NCBI GenBank assembly: GCA_035642125.1
Contig: DASQSZ010000494.1
Coordinates: 1-19,652 of the forward strand
Length of the DNA stretch: 19,652 nt
Origin: CALAED01 sp937891035
Lineage (GTDB): Bacteria > Actinomycetota > Actinomycetes > Streptosporangiales > Streptosporangiaceae
Reading direction: 5' to 3'
The translations under genes and the position numbers were made by a program. Positions 6,801 through 14,167 of the stretch are shown here, in pieces; the stretch's first letter is position 1; each line of letters opens with the position of its first letter. Below the pieces are notes generated by a model. That model was not told the DNA's origin, did not search any database, and saw nothing but the letters and a program-made list of their open reading frames with translations.

Positions 6801-8111
6801 ATGTCGCCCAGGGCCAGACCGGCGTGGCGCAACTGGGCCGGAAACCAGCGAGTCAGCCCGGTTCGCGTGGGCACGCCCAGATCCGCCGACGAGGTCGCGA
6901 CCGCGATCCGCCAGGCGGCCGACGCCGGGCTGACCGTGCGCATGACGGGGACCGGTCACTCCTTCACCGGGGCCGCCATCGCCGCCGGGGTGCTGCTGCG
7001 CCCGGCCGGGCTGACCGCGCTGCGGTCGGTCGACACCGCGAGCGGCCTCGTCACCGCCGAGGCCGGCCTGACGCTGCGCCGGCTCAACGGGATGCTCGAC
7101 GATCATGGCCTGGCACTCGCCAACATGGGCGACATCCAGGAGCAGACCCTGGCCGGCGCGATCCAGACAGGGACGCACGGTACGGGCCGCGAGGTGGCCG
7201 GCCTGGCGGCGCAGATCGCCGCGTTGGAACTCGTGCTCGCCGATGGCAGCATCGTGACCTGCTCGCGCGCCGAACGCCCCGATCTATTCGACGCCGTGCG
7301 CGTGAGCGTCGGCGCGCTCGGCGTGGTCACGGCGATCACCTGGCATACGGTGCCCGCCTTCTTGCTGCGCGCCCGCGAGGAGCCCATGAGGTGGAATGAG
7401 GTGCTGTCCCGGCTGGACGAGCTCGCCGCCGCCAACGAGCACTTCGAGTTCTACTGGTTCCCGCACACCGACGGCTGCCTGACCAAACGCGACAACCGGA
7501 CCGAAGGCCCTGCCCAGCCGCTGTCCCGGCTGCGGTACTGGCTGGACGACGAGCTCTTGTCGAACTCGTTGTTCGAGGTGACCAACCGGCTGAACCGGCT
7601 CGCGCCAGTGACGATCAAGCCGGTCAATGGCTTCGCCGCCAAAGCGCTCGCGGCCCGCACGTACACGGACACCTCGTACAAGGTCTTCACCAGCCCGCGG
7701 CGGGTGCGGTTCAAGGAACAGGAGTACGCGATCCCGCGCGAGCGGCTGGGCGCGGCCCTGCGGGAGGTGCGTTCGCTATTCGACAAGCGCGATTGGCGGA
7801 TCAGCTTCCCGATCGAGGTCAGGCTGCTGCCGGCCGAGGACGCGTGGCTGTCCATGGCCTACGGACGGCCGACCGCGTTCATCGCGATCCACGTCTATCA
7901 CCGCAGCCCGCACGAGGAGTACTTCCGCGAGGTCGAGGAGATCATGACCGCGATCGGCGGCCGCCCGCACTGGGGCAAGCTGCACACCTGCGACGCCGAC
8001 TACCTGGAGCGCGTCTATCCCCGCTTCGCGGACTTCCAGCGGCTGCGCGCCGAACTCGACCCCGACCGCCGTTTCGCCAACGCCTACACCAGGCAGATCT
8101 TCGGCCCGTAG
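6801..8111 (+). CDS. FAD-binding D-arabinono-1,4-lactone oxidase family enzyme
   Basis: The 436-residue protein belongs to the aldonolactone/alditol oxidase family of VAO-type flavoenzymes, which oxidise sugar lactones or sugar alcohols using O2 or another acceptor. The N-terminal half is the FAD-binding PCMH fold: MTGTGHSFTGAAI at 48-60 with H53, the usual covalent-FAD histidine, then NMGDIQEQTLAGAIQTGTHG. The C-terminal catalytic half ends with the family HWGK motif (390-393) and the typical LDPDRRFANAYTRQIFG tail. There is no signal peptide. The ATG at 6801 has only a weak GAG upstream. Length matches family members (about 420-450). The gene stands alone on the plus strand; the physiological substrate is not readable from sequence. 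Confidence 0.93.
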   Translation: MSPRARPAWRNWAGNQRVSPVRVGTPRSADEVATAIRQAADAGLTVRMTGTGHSFTGAAIAAGVLLRPAGLTALRSVDTASGLVTAEAGLTLRRLNGMLDDHGLALANMGDIQEQTLAGAIQTGTHGTGREVAGLAAQIAALELVLADGSIVTCSRAERPDLFDAVRVSVGALGVVTAITWHTVPAFLLRAREEPMRWNEVLSRLDELAAANEHFEFYWFPHTDGCLTKRDNRTEGPAQPLSRLRYWLDDELLSNSLFEVTNRLNRLAPVTIKPVNGFAAKALAARTYTDTSYKVFTSPRRVRFKEQEYAIPRERLGAALREVRSLFDKRDWRISFPIEVRLLPAEDAWLSMAYGRPTAFIAIHVYHRSPHEEYFREVEEIMTAIGGRPHWGKLHTCDADYLERVYPRFADFQRLRAELDPDRRFANAYTRQIFGP

Positions 8112-8152
8112 TTCCCGGCCCCCTGGCGGAGGCGGCCGCCGAGCACCCTCGC

Positions 8153-9061
8153 TCAGGGCGCGGTTGACTGCGTGCCCGGCGTGGTTGGGGTCGGGGCCGG
8201 CGGTCGCGTGGTGGCCGGGGCGGACGGGAGGGACGGGCTCTCGGGCGGCGGGACCGGTGCCGTCGTCGGCCGGGACGAGACTCGCGATGGGGTCGCGGTC
8301 GCGGTCGCGGTGGTCGACGGGCTCGCGGGGGCGGTGCTTGACGGGACGACCGGCTGCCTGGTCGGCGCGGAGCCGCCGTCGCCGAACGTCTCGCCCAGCG
8401 ACGTGCCGGACCGGTCGGACTTGCCGAGCATCGCCGAGACCGGCTTGTTCGCCAGCGCCTCGACCAGAGTGATTCCGCCGATGACGACGGCGAAGATCGC
8501 GAGTGCCGCACCGGCTAGCACATACCACCGTGGCCGCCGGGGCTGGGCGATGGTGTCGTGGGCGCCATCCGGAGGGGGCGCCGCCGACTCCTTCAGCTGC
8601 GCCGTCTCGTCCGTCGATTCCGCCGATTCCGCGGGACGCGTCGATCCCGCCGATTCCGCCGATTCCGCCGATTTGGCCGGACGGGTCGATCCCGCCGGCT
8701 CCGCCTCGGCCGGCTCCTTGCGCGTCGGCTCCGCCGATTTCCCGGCTTCCGCGGGGTTCGCGGGGTTCGCGGGGTTCGCGGTCGCCGCCGGCTCGCCGCG
8801 CGACTCGGCGGGCTCGCCGGGACGACCGGCGACGTGATGCCTGCTCTCAGTGGTCACCAACGTGACGTAGCGCCGCTTGCCGCGATCGAGATAGTGCTGA
8901 TAAACCGCCGCCCCCGCCGTCGTCACGACGCTCATGAACGCCGCCCCGATGAGCGTGCCGGCCACCCCTAGATAAGAGGTGGCCACCGTGGCCGTCGCGG
9001 TGGCCAATCCACCGGCGACGAGTTGGGTCGGGCTCAGGTCGGGCCTGCCCCGCTCCGACAT
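8153..9061 (-). CDS. Membrane protein with two hydrophobic regions and long disordered segments, unknown function
   Basis: The 302-residue product starts at ATG 9061 behind AAGGGGGAGC. Residues 13-56 are an Ala/Gly/Thr/Val hydrophobic stretch (one or two helices, with small-residue spacing), followed by a basic segment LDRGKRRY. Residues 80-165 are a low-complexity Ala/Glu/Pro/Ser linker containing NPANPANPA and repeated AESAES/AGSTRPA blocks. Residues 179-201 are a clear transmembrane helix (YVLAGAALAIFAVVIGGITLV). Residues 235-302 are a Pro/Ser/Thr-rich tail, likely extracytoplasmic. I recognise no catalytic domain. An in-frame extension to 9301 runs through non-coding repeats and is rejected. 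It converges on the oxidase gene and is divergent from sepH. Confidence 0.85.
   Translation of the reverse strand: MSERGRPDLSPTQLVAGGLATATATVATSYLGVAGTLIGAAFMSVVTTAGAAVYQHYLDRGKRRYVTLVTTESRHHVAGRPGEPAESRGEPAATANPANPANPAEAGKSAEPTRKEPAEAEPAGSTRPAKSAESAESAGSTRPAESAESTDETAQLKESAAPPPDGAHDTIAQPRRPRWYVLAGAALAIFAVVIGGITLVEALANKPVSAMLGKSDRSGTSLGETFGDGGSAPTRQPVVPSSTAPASPSTTATATATPSRVSSRPTTAPVPPPESPSLPSAPATTRPPAPTPTTPGTQSTAP
8751..8780. repeat. 9-bp in-frame tandem repeat inside the membrane-protein gene
   Basis: Three near-identical copies of GGGGTTCGC encode the Asn-Pro-Ala triplets at residues 96-104 of the minus-strand protein. The unit is a multiple of three, so copy-number change would lengthen or shorten the linker without a frameshift. 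Confidence 0.6.
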
Positions 9062-9091
9062 GCTCCCCCTTTCTGTCTGTCCGTCTGGCCG

Positions 9092-9155
9092 CCATTGCTG
9101 ACCGCCGCTGCTGACCGCCGCTGCTGGCCGTCCGGCTGGGCGCCATTGCTGGGCG
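9092..9155. repeat. 13-bp tandem repeat upstream of the membrane-protein gene
   Basis: CCATTGCTGACCG (9092-9104), CCGCTGCTGACCG (9105-9117) and CCGCTGCTGGCCG (9118-9130) are contiguous, and a further copy, CCATTGCTGGGCG, is at 9143-9155. The array lies 31-94 bp before the minus-strand start at 9061. Confidence 0.65.
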
Positions 9156-9213
9156 CCTCGATGGCGGTTTGGTACGTCCGGAATGTGCCCGGTAGGTCCA
9201 ACTCTAAGTACGC

Positions 9214-9242
9214 ATCGCGGTGTTCCAAGCGAACGCCGCGAT
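9214..9242. promoter_or_regulatory. Strong inverted repeat, candidate operator or hairpin
   Basis: ATCGCGGTGTTC (9214-9225) and GAACGCCGCGAT (9231-9242) form a 12-bp stem with one T-G wobble around the 5-base loop CAAGC. The position between divergent starts suits an operator. It also could fold in either transcript. The half-sites GTTC-N5-GAAC are the reverse orientation of an actinobacterial SOS box, so LexA is not indicated. Confidence 0.4.
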
Positions 9243-9529
9243 CTTGTCGGATGGCGAGGAAGCGGAAAAGGACCCACAAGAATCGGGAAGGCGGTCCCCA
9301 CCGCCGCTGCCGGGGCGGCAAGCTGTCCGGATAGCGCTCAGCAGCGGCATCGTGCCCGGCTGAGAGCGGCGATGTTCGGACATGCCGGGTACGGTGCTGG
9401 CAGCAGGCGTGTCCTCAAGAGAGACTCGGGGAACCCGGGGGAAGGGCACGCATGCGCCCTAGGCGGGTGTTGAACAGTCCCAGCCTTCGCGAGACCACGG
9501 AGGCGGGCTCGCGAACGGAGTGGGTTGTT

Positions 9530-9547
9530 CGGCGCCCTCCGGCGCCG
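9530..9547 (+). promoter_or_regulatory. Hairpin just upstream of the sepH ribosome site
   Basis: CGGCGCC (9530-9536) and GGCGCCG (9541-9547) form a perfect 7-bp G+C stem with loop CTCC. It ends 17 bases before the GAAAGGA ribosome site of sepH. It could be a leader terminator or affect ribosome access; this is inference from position. Confidence 0.35.
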
Positions 9548-9575
9548 CAGCAGGACTGGGCACGAAAGGACACGC

Positions 9576-10823
9576 ATGCAGGAGCTGCGCCTCGTCGCGG
9601 TCAGCGAGGACGGATCGTACCTCGTGCTGGCCACCGCGGGCCGAGGCACCCGGTTCACGCTGCCCGTCGACGATCGGCTGCGCGCCGCTGTCCGCGGGCA
9701 TTTCTCCCGCCTCGGCCAGTTCGAGATCGAAGTGGAGAGTCCGTTGCGTCCTAAGGAGATCCAGGCCCGCATCCGAGCCGGGGAGACGGCGGAGGAGATC
9801 GCCGAGACCGCCGGCATCCCCGTCGAGCGTGTCCGCTGGTTCGAGGGCCCGGTCCTGCAGGAACGCGAGTACATGGCCCAGCAGGCGCAGCGCGTCGTGG
9901 TGCGCAGGCAGGGCGAGACGAGCCCCGGCCCGCCGCTCGGAGAAATCGTCACCGACCGGCTCGGTCGCCGCGGCGTCGACCTCGAAGAGGTCGAATGGGA
10001 CTCGTGGAAGTGCGAGGACAGCACGTGGCGGGTCCGGCTGTCGTTCTTTCTCGACGGCCGCCCGTACGCCGCTGAGTGGATGTTCGATCCGCGCCGCAGG
10101 AACGTGTCCGCGCTCGACGAAGAGGCGGCCAGACTGTCGTCGCTTGAGTTCGACAGCGCCGCCGCCGACACGGTCACGCCGTTCGTGCCGCGCCGCCCGG
10201 CCATGAAAATCGTCTCGCCGCCCGGCGAGACCGCGAAGGCGCCCAGTCTGCCGAGTCCGCCGCGGCCGCCGGCGCCGCCCGCTCCGCCGGCCCGCGAGGC
10301 CGTCAACGGCGACGCCGCCGCGGACACCCGCGCGGCCGCCGAGCGACTCGGCGACGACATCGAGGAGATCATCGCGGCCACGCAGGGCGAGGCCGCCCCG
10401 CCCCAGCCCATGCCACGCGAAGCGGACAGGGCCGAGCAGGACGATCGGGCCGAGCAGAACGCGGAGCCGGGCGGCGACCAGCCGGCGGCGTCCGTGCCCG
10501 TCGCGCCCAAGCCGGCCGCATCCGAACCCACGCGGGGCACGTCCAAGCCGGCCGCACCCGAGCCGGCGACCGCCGATCCGATGACGCGCCCGGACGAGCG
10601 GCCCGCCGCCGAGCGCCCCGAGACTTCAGAGCCGGCGCCGGCGGCGGAGGAGATCGCGGCGGAGCATGTCGCCGCGGCGGCGGGGGGCGGCGCGGTCACG
10701 CCGGCCGCCAAGACTCCGTCCACTCAGCAAAACCGGCCTCGCCGCAAGAGCTCCGCCCGCGGCAAGCGCGCTTCCGTCCCCTCATGGGACGAGATCATGT
10801 TCGGCGCGCGCCGCCCCGACTGA
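9576..10823 (+). CDS. sepH: SepH, cell-division regulator of FtsZ (DUF3071 family)
   Basis: The 415-residue product matches SepH, which in Streptomyces and Mycobacterium acts on FtsZ assembly at the division site. Residues 1-175 are the conserved DUF3071 region: MQELRLVAVSEDGSYLVL, a helix-turn-helix at about 58-90 (LRPKEIQARIRAGETAEEI then ETAGIPVERVRWFEGPVL), and WDSWKCEDSTWRV...GRPYAAEWMFDPR. Residues 205-385 are a disordered Pro/Ala/Glu-rich segment. The C-terminus has a basic patch followed by SVPSWDEIMFGARRPD, as in other SepH proteins. The ATG at 9576 follows GAAAGGA by 6 bases; the frame continues to 9525 but that extension lacks a ribosome site. The gene stands alone on the plus strand behind an unusual leader. 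Confidence 0.94.
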   Translation: MQELRLVAVSEDGSYLVLATAGRGTRFTLPVDDRLRAAVRGHFSRLGQFEIEVESPLRPKEIQARIRAGETAEEIAETAGIPVERVRWFEGPVLQEREYMAQQAQRVVVRRQGETSPGPPLGEIVTDRLGRRGVDLEEVEWDSWKCEDSTWRVRLSFFLDGRPYAAEWMFDPRRRNVSALDEEAARLSSLEFDSAAADTVTPFVPRRPAMKIVSPPGETAKAPSLPSPPRPPAPPAPPAREAVNGDAAADTRAAAERLGDDIEEIIAATQGEAAPPQPMPREADRAEQDDRAEQNAEPGGDQPAASVPVAPKPAASEPTRGTSKPAAPEPATADPMTRPDERPAAERPETSEPAPAAEEIAAEHVAAAAGGGAVTPAAKTPSTQQNRPRRKSSARGKRASVPSWDEIMFGARRPD

Positions 10824-10857
10824 CACCGGCTCTACTAACACCGGCCCCACTAACGCC
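10823..10857. repeat. 15-bp tandem repeat at the sepH stop codon
   Basis: ACACCGGCTCTACTA (10823-10837) and ACACCGGCCCCACTA (10838-10852) are contiguous and followed by a partial third unit. The array begins at the last base of the sepH stop codon, in the 70-bp gap before the convergent PH-domain gene. Confidence 0.6.
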
Positions 10858-10893
10858 GTGCCGGCGACCGTCCGCGCGGCACCGTGTGCCCGG

Positions 10894-12456
10894 TCAGCCC
10901 GTCCCGTCCTGGAACGGGGCGACCCAGCCCGGCGTGATCTGCCGGGCGAGCGCGACTGCGTCCGTCGCCGCCATGTCCATCGCCGTGACCTCGCCGTCGC
11001 CCGCGCCCACCGCGGCGACGAGGGTGGCGAGCCCGAGCCGCCGCTGGAACACCGTCTGCCGCAGCTGCCAGCCGACCACCGCGCGGCGCTCGACGATGAC
11101 CAGCCGGCGGCGCAGCGAGCCCGACCGTACCGCCAGATGCACCTCGTCGAGCGCGTGGCCGAGCTGGCGATAGCGATCGAGACCGAGCGGCACCGCGAGC
11201 ACGGCGAGTATGAGACAGACCACCAGCGCCCACCGCTGCCCGGCGAGGACGGCGAGGACGGCGGCAGCGAGCGGCGGGCCGACGGCGCGTACGACACGGC
11301 GGCCCCGCGCCGCCTTCGGATGCCGGACCAGCGGCGCCGTGGCGCCCGCCGCCGAACCAGAGACCGCGCCGAGCACCCGCCCGGCGATCTGTACGGCCAC
11401 CGGGCTCGGCGACGCGGGCAGCAGCGTCCCGCGGTGCGCCGCGTCCGCCAACCCGGTGACCAGCGCCCGGAGCCGCACGACTCCGGCGAGCCGCTCCATC
11501 GGGTTGTCGACCAGTTCCACGCCGCGGATCCGGCGCCGTTCGAGCGTGACGCTGCGCCGCGTGAGGAGCCCGCGCTCGGCCACGATCGCGCCGGCCCGCG
11601 ATGTCAGCGTGAAGTCCCAGTTGAACAAGGCGAACACGACGACCGACGCGACCGGCATCGCGAGCAGGAGGACGGCGAGCGCGCCGAACCCAGCCACCAG
11701 TGGCAGGCCGCTTACCTGCCGGCCGATCGACTCCACCCGACGCTGGGTGATCAGACCGAAATCGTCGCCCAGGTTGTAGACGCCGCCGAGCACGCTGCCG
11801 ATCAGCGCGAACGGGGTGAGCAGGTACGCCCCGCTGAGCGGAGCGTACAAATACCACTTGCGTCGCGTGCGGACCAGCGGGGCGACCGCCGGCCCGGGCG
11901 ACGGTGGCCGCGCCCCGTCCCACCCCGGCGCGACGCCGGCCAGATCAGGCCCGCCAGGCCCGCCAGGCCCGCCCGGCCGGCCCGGCCCGGCCACTCCGCC
12001 GCGCTCGCCGCGCTCGCCGCGCAACTCATCCCGCAGCCGGGCCGTTTCGTCCTGCGAGATCGCGTTGAGCACGGCCTCGTCGACCCCGCCGCCGCCGGCC
12101 GCCGCGTCGATGTGTACGACGGCGAGCCGGAACAGGCGGTGCACGGGGCCGGCGCTGACATCGACCCCGCGGATGCGCTCCAGCGGGATTGTCTTGGTCG
12201 ACCGGCCGATCAGCTGCCGGCGCAGCACGATGCGGTCGTCATAGACCCGATAGGTGAACGTCGCCCACCGTATGACGTGGTGCACCAGACCGAGCGTCAG
12301 TCCGGCGAGCGCGAAGTACGCGCCGGTCCGCAGGCCGCCCACCGCCAGCCCGGCCGCACCGGCCAGCAGCAGCGCCATCGTCTCCCTGGCCGCGCCGAGC
12401 ACGATGGTGAGCGGAGCCAGCCGGCGGGCTTTGACGTGTTCGCCGGGCGCGCTCAC
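10894..12456 (-). CDS. YdbT-type membrane protein with three bacterial PH domains
   Basis: The 520-residue protein has three bPH_2-like repeats at about 68-140 (TYRVYDDRIVLRR...IPLERIRGVDV), 280-345 (DFTLTSRAGAIVAERGLLTRRSVTLERRRIRGVEL) and 435-505 (ALDEVHLAVRSGSLRRRLVIVERRAVVGWQLRQ). Hydrophobic pairs lie at about 28-63, 205-228, 252-278 and 392-426, so it is polytopic in the plasma membrane. A glycine/proline linker at 157-192 follows the first domain and is encoded by 9-bp repeats. The GTG start at 12456 overlaps the upstream YdbS-type gene as GTGA. Genes of this pair occur together widely; in Bacillus YdbST has been linked to protection against some bacteriocins, but the biochemical role is unclear. 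Confidence 0.9.
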   Translation of the reverse strand: MSAPGEHVKARRLAPLTIVLGAARETMALLLAGAAGLAVGGLRTGAYFALAGLTLGLVHHVIRWATFTYRVYDDRIVLRRQLIGRSTKTIPLERIRGVDVSAGPVHRLFRLAVVHIDAAAGGGGVDEAVLNAISQDETARLRDELRGERGERGGVAGPGRPGGPGGPGGPDLAGVAPGWDGARPPSPGPAVAPLVRTRRKWYLYAPLSGAYLLTPFALIGSVLGGVYNLGDDFGLITQRRVESIGRQVSGLPLVAGFGALAVLLLAMPVASVVVFALFNWDFTLTSRAGAIVAERGLLTRRSVTLERRRIRGVELVDNPMERLAGVVRLRALVTGLADAAHRGTLLPASPSPVAVQIAGRVLGAVSGSAAGATAPLVRHPKAARGRRVVRAVGPPLAAAVLAVLAGQRWALVVCLILAVLAVPLGLDRYRQLGHALDEVHLAVRSGSLRRRLVIVERRAVVGWQLRQTVFQRRLGLATLVAAVGAGDGEVTAMDMAATDAVALARQITPGWVAPFQDGTG

Positions 12457-12974
12457 GTCGCGTCGTCTCTGCGGGCGTCGGCGCGCCGCGCCAGGTCTTC
12501 GGCGAGCCCGGTCGCCACCCCGACCGGCAGCCCCGCCAGCTTCGACGAGCCGGCGTGCGAGGCCGTCGTGATCTTCAACGTGGCGAGGCCGAGCGCGCGT
12601 TCCAGCCAGCCCTGCTCGGTGTCGACGGTTTGGATGCGGCTGACGGGTACCAGCAGCCAGCGCCGGTTGAACCAGCCCGTACGGGTGTAGACGACGTCGC
12701 GGCCCGCCTCCCAGCGGTGCACCCGATAGCGCCAGATCGGGGCGACGGCGACGCTGACCGCGCCGCACCCCGCCACGAGGGCGGGCAGCCACCAGACGCG
12801 GACCAGCAGCGCGTCCGGCACCGTCGTCCACCGGGCCTCGTCGGCCCAGGCCGCGAGGCCCCACGAAACGGCGAGCATGACCCCCCAGCCGAGGAGGTAT
12901 TCGACCGCCCACTGGACCATCGCCCGTGCCGCCACCCGGTTCACTGGCGGTCGAAGCCGGGCGCCTGAGGTCAC
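12453..12974 (-). CDS. YdbS-type bacterial PH domain membrane protein
   Basis: The 173-residue product has two transmembrane helices (about 24-43 and 57-80) followed by one bPH_2 domain: RYRVHRWEAGRDVVYTRTG, then the signature VPVSRIQTVDTEQGWLERAL (110-128) and LGLATLKITTASH. It ends with a basic tail and overlaps the YdbT-type gene. The frame is open to a GTG at 13016, but no ribosome site precedes either start. The GTG at 12974 is preferred because TAGACT, a TANNNT -10 box, ends 7 bases upstream, the spacing expected of a leaderless transcript, and because the extra 14 residues are Arg/Pro-rich. The two genes probably act as a complex in the membrane. Confidence 0.88.
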   Translation of the reverse strand: MTSGARLRPPVNRVAARAMVQWAVEYLLGWGVMLAVSWGLAAWADEARWTTVPDALLVRVWWLPALVAGCGAVSVAVAPIWRYRVHRWEAGRDVVYTRTGWFNRRWLLVPVSRIQTVDTEQGWLERALGLATLKITTASHAGSSKLAGLPVGVATGLAEDLARRADARRDDAT

Positions 12975-12990
12975 ATCTAGGAGTCTAGAT
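12975..12990. promoter_or_regulatory. Perfect inverted repeat and -10 box at the PH-domain operon start
   Basis: ATCTAG-GAGT-CTAGAT is a perfect 6-4-6 inverted repeat directly abutting the GTG at 12974. On the minus strand it contains TAGACT (TANNNT) 7 bases before the start codon, so it may combine an operator with the -10 element of a leaderless promoter. No convincing -35 box is seen. Confidence 0.4.
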
Positions 12991-13065
12991 CGCGGCCGGC
13001 CCGGGCGAGCCGGCACTCGTCAGCCGGATCTCAGCACTCGCTCGGCGAGCCGTCAGGGCCAGTGA

Positions 13066-13167
13066 AATGTCAGTGCCAGGCGAGAAACTCGGTCGCGAAA
13101 CAGGCCAGACGCCGCCACACTCGCATAGACGCACATCTACGGGGCTGGCGTCGAGATTCCTGACATT
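13066..13167. promoter_or_regulatory. Separated inverted repeat framing the drrA-type leader
   Basis: AATGTCAG (13066-13073) and CTGACATT (13160-13167) are exact reverse complements 86 bp apart. The second copy lies just before the AAAGGGGAGA ribosome site of the ABC ATPase gene. The pair could be two operator half-sites or a leader stem; an 8-bp match can also arise by chance. Confidence 0.3.
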
Positions 13168-13186
13168 CGGTAAAGGGGAGACATCC

Positions 13187-14167
13187 ATGACTTACGCGAT
13201 CCAGGCCGAGGGCCTGGTGAAGCGGTTCGGGGAGACCGCGGCGCTGGCCGGCGTGGATCTCGAAGCCAGGCAAGGCACGGTTCTCGGGGTGTTGGGGCCG
13301 AACGGCGCCGGCAAGACGACCGCCGTGCGGATCCTCGCCACGTTGCTCCGCCCGGACGAGGGCACCGCCCGAGTCGCCGGCTACGACGTGGTGCGCGACG
13401 CCCACCGGGTCCGCCAGCTGATCGGGCTCGCCGGGCAGTACGCCTCGGTCGACGAGATGCTGACGGGCACCGAAAACCTCGTGATGATCGGGCGGCTGCT
13501 CGGCCGGCCGCGCCGCGAGGCCAAACACCGCGCCGCCGAGTTGCTCGAACGCTTCGAACTGTGGGACGCGCGCGACCGCGCGGCCAAGACCTACTCCGGC
13601 GGCATGCGGCGCCGGCTCGACCTCGCGGCCAGCCTGGTCGGCGACCCGCAGGTCCTCTACCTCGACGAGCCGACGACCGGGCTCGACCCACGCAGCCGGG
13701 GCGGCCTGTGGGACAGCGTCCGCGACCTGACCGAGGACGGCGTGACCGTACTGCTCACCACGCAGTACCTCGAGGAGGCCGACCGGCTGGCCGACGACAT
13801 CGTCGTCATCGACCACGGCAAGGTCATCGCCAAGGGCACGCCGAACGAGCTGAAGGTCCAGGTCGGCGGCTCGGTGCTCGAGGTGCGCCCGGCGACCCCG
13901 GCCGACAACGTCACGGTCGCCCGAGTGGTCGGTGAGCTGGTCGGGGCGCCGCCGCAGGTCGAGGAGGGCCTGGTCAGCGTCGCGGTGAAGGACCCGGCGG
14001 TGCTGCCCGCCGTCGTCCGGCGGCTCGACGACGCCGGCGTCGTCGTGGGTGAGCTTTCGCTCCGCAAGTCCAGCCTCAACGAAGTGTTCTTGTCGCTCAC
14101 CGGCCACCGCCCCGAAGAGCCGGCCGGCGAGGGCGACGAACTCATTTCCGAAGGGAGCCTGGCATGA
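13187..14167 (+). CDS. DrrA-type ABC transporter ATP-binding protein
   Basis: The 326-residue ATPase has Walker A GPNGAGKTT (37-45), Q-loop Q84, signature YSGGM (136-140) and Walker B VLYLDEP (156-162) with E161. The usual H-loop histidine is replaced by Q193 in TTQYLEEAD, as is normal for the DrrA subfamily. Residues about 225-326 are the C-terminal extension found in drug-resistance ATPases. The ATG at 13187 has AAAGGGGAGA 6 bases upstream; the frame extends to 13067 without support. It overlaps the permease gene by ATGA, so the two form an exporter. The family exports anthracyclines and other hydrophobic compounds or lipids; nothing here identifies the substrate, and no biosynthetic cluster or TetR/PadR regulator is adjacent. 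Confidence 0.95.
   Translation: MTYAIQAEGLVKRFGETAALAGVDLEARQGTVLGVLGPNGAGKTTAVRILATLLRPDEGTARVAGYDVVRDAHRVRQLIGLAGQYASVDEMLTGTENLVMIGRLLGRPRREAKHRAAELLERFELWDARDRAAKTYSGGMRRRLDLAASLVGDPQVLYLDEPTTGLDPRSRGGLWDSVRDLTEDGVTVLLTTQYLEEADRLADDIVVIDHGKVIAKGTPNELKVQVGGSVLEVRPATPADNVTVARVVGELVGAPPQVEEGLVSVAVKDPAVLPAVVRRLDDAGVVVGELSLRKSSLNEVFLSLTGHRPEEPAGEGDELISEGSLA

Larger units (their letters stand above)
9062..9575. other. Long divergent intergenic region upstream of sepH
   Basis: This 514-bp gap lies between the minus-strand membrane protein and sepH. It holds a 13-bp tandem repeat (9092-9155), a 12-bp-stem inverted repeat (9214-9242), a second copy of the sepH initiation sequence (9441-9455) with an open frame, and a hairpin close to the sepH ribosome site (9530-9547). 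No gene with convincing protein character was found. Promoters must be here but I cannot place them securely. Confidence 0.5.

Noticed and set aside
9251..9334. 27-codon very basic ORF beginning MARKRKRTHKNREGG
   Set aside because: It recalls tiny ribosomal proteins, but there is no ribosome site and no match to the small-ribosomal-protein pattern I know.
10666..12690. 674-codon plus-strand ORF overlapping sepH and opposite the PH-domain gene
   Set aside because: Antisense shadow typical of high-G+C DNA; composition dominated by Arg, Pro, Ala, His and Gln with no domain.
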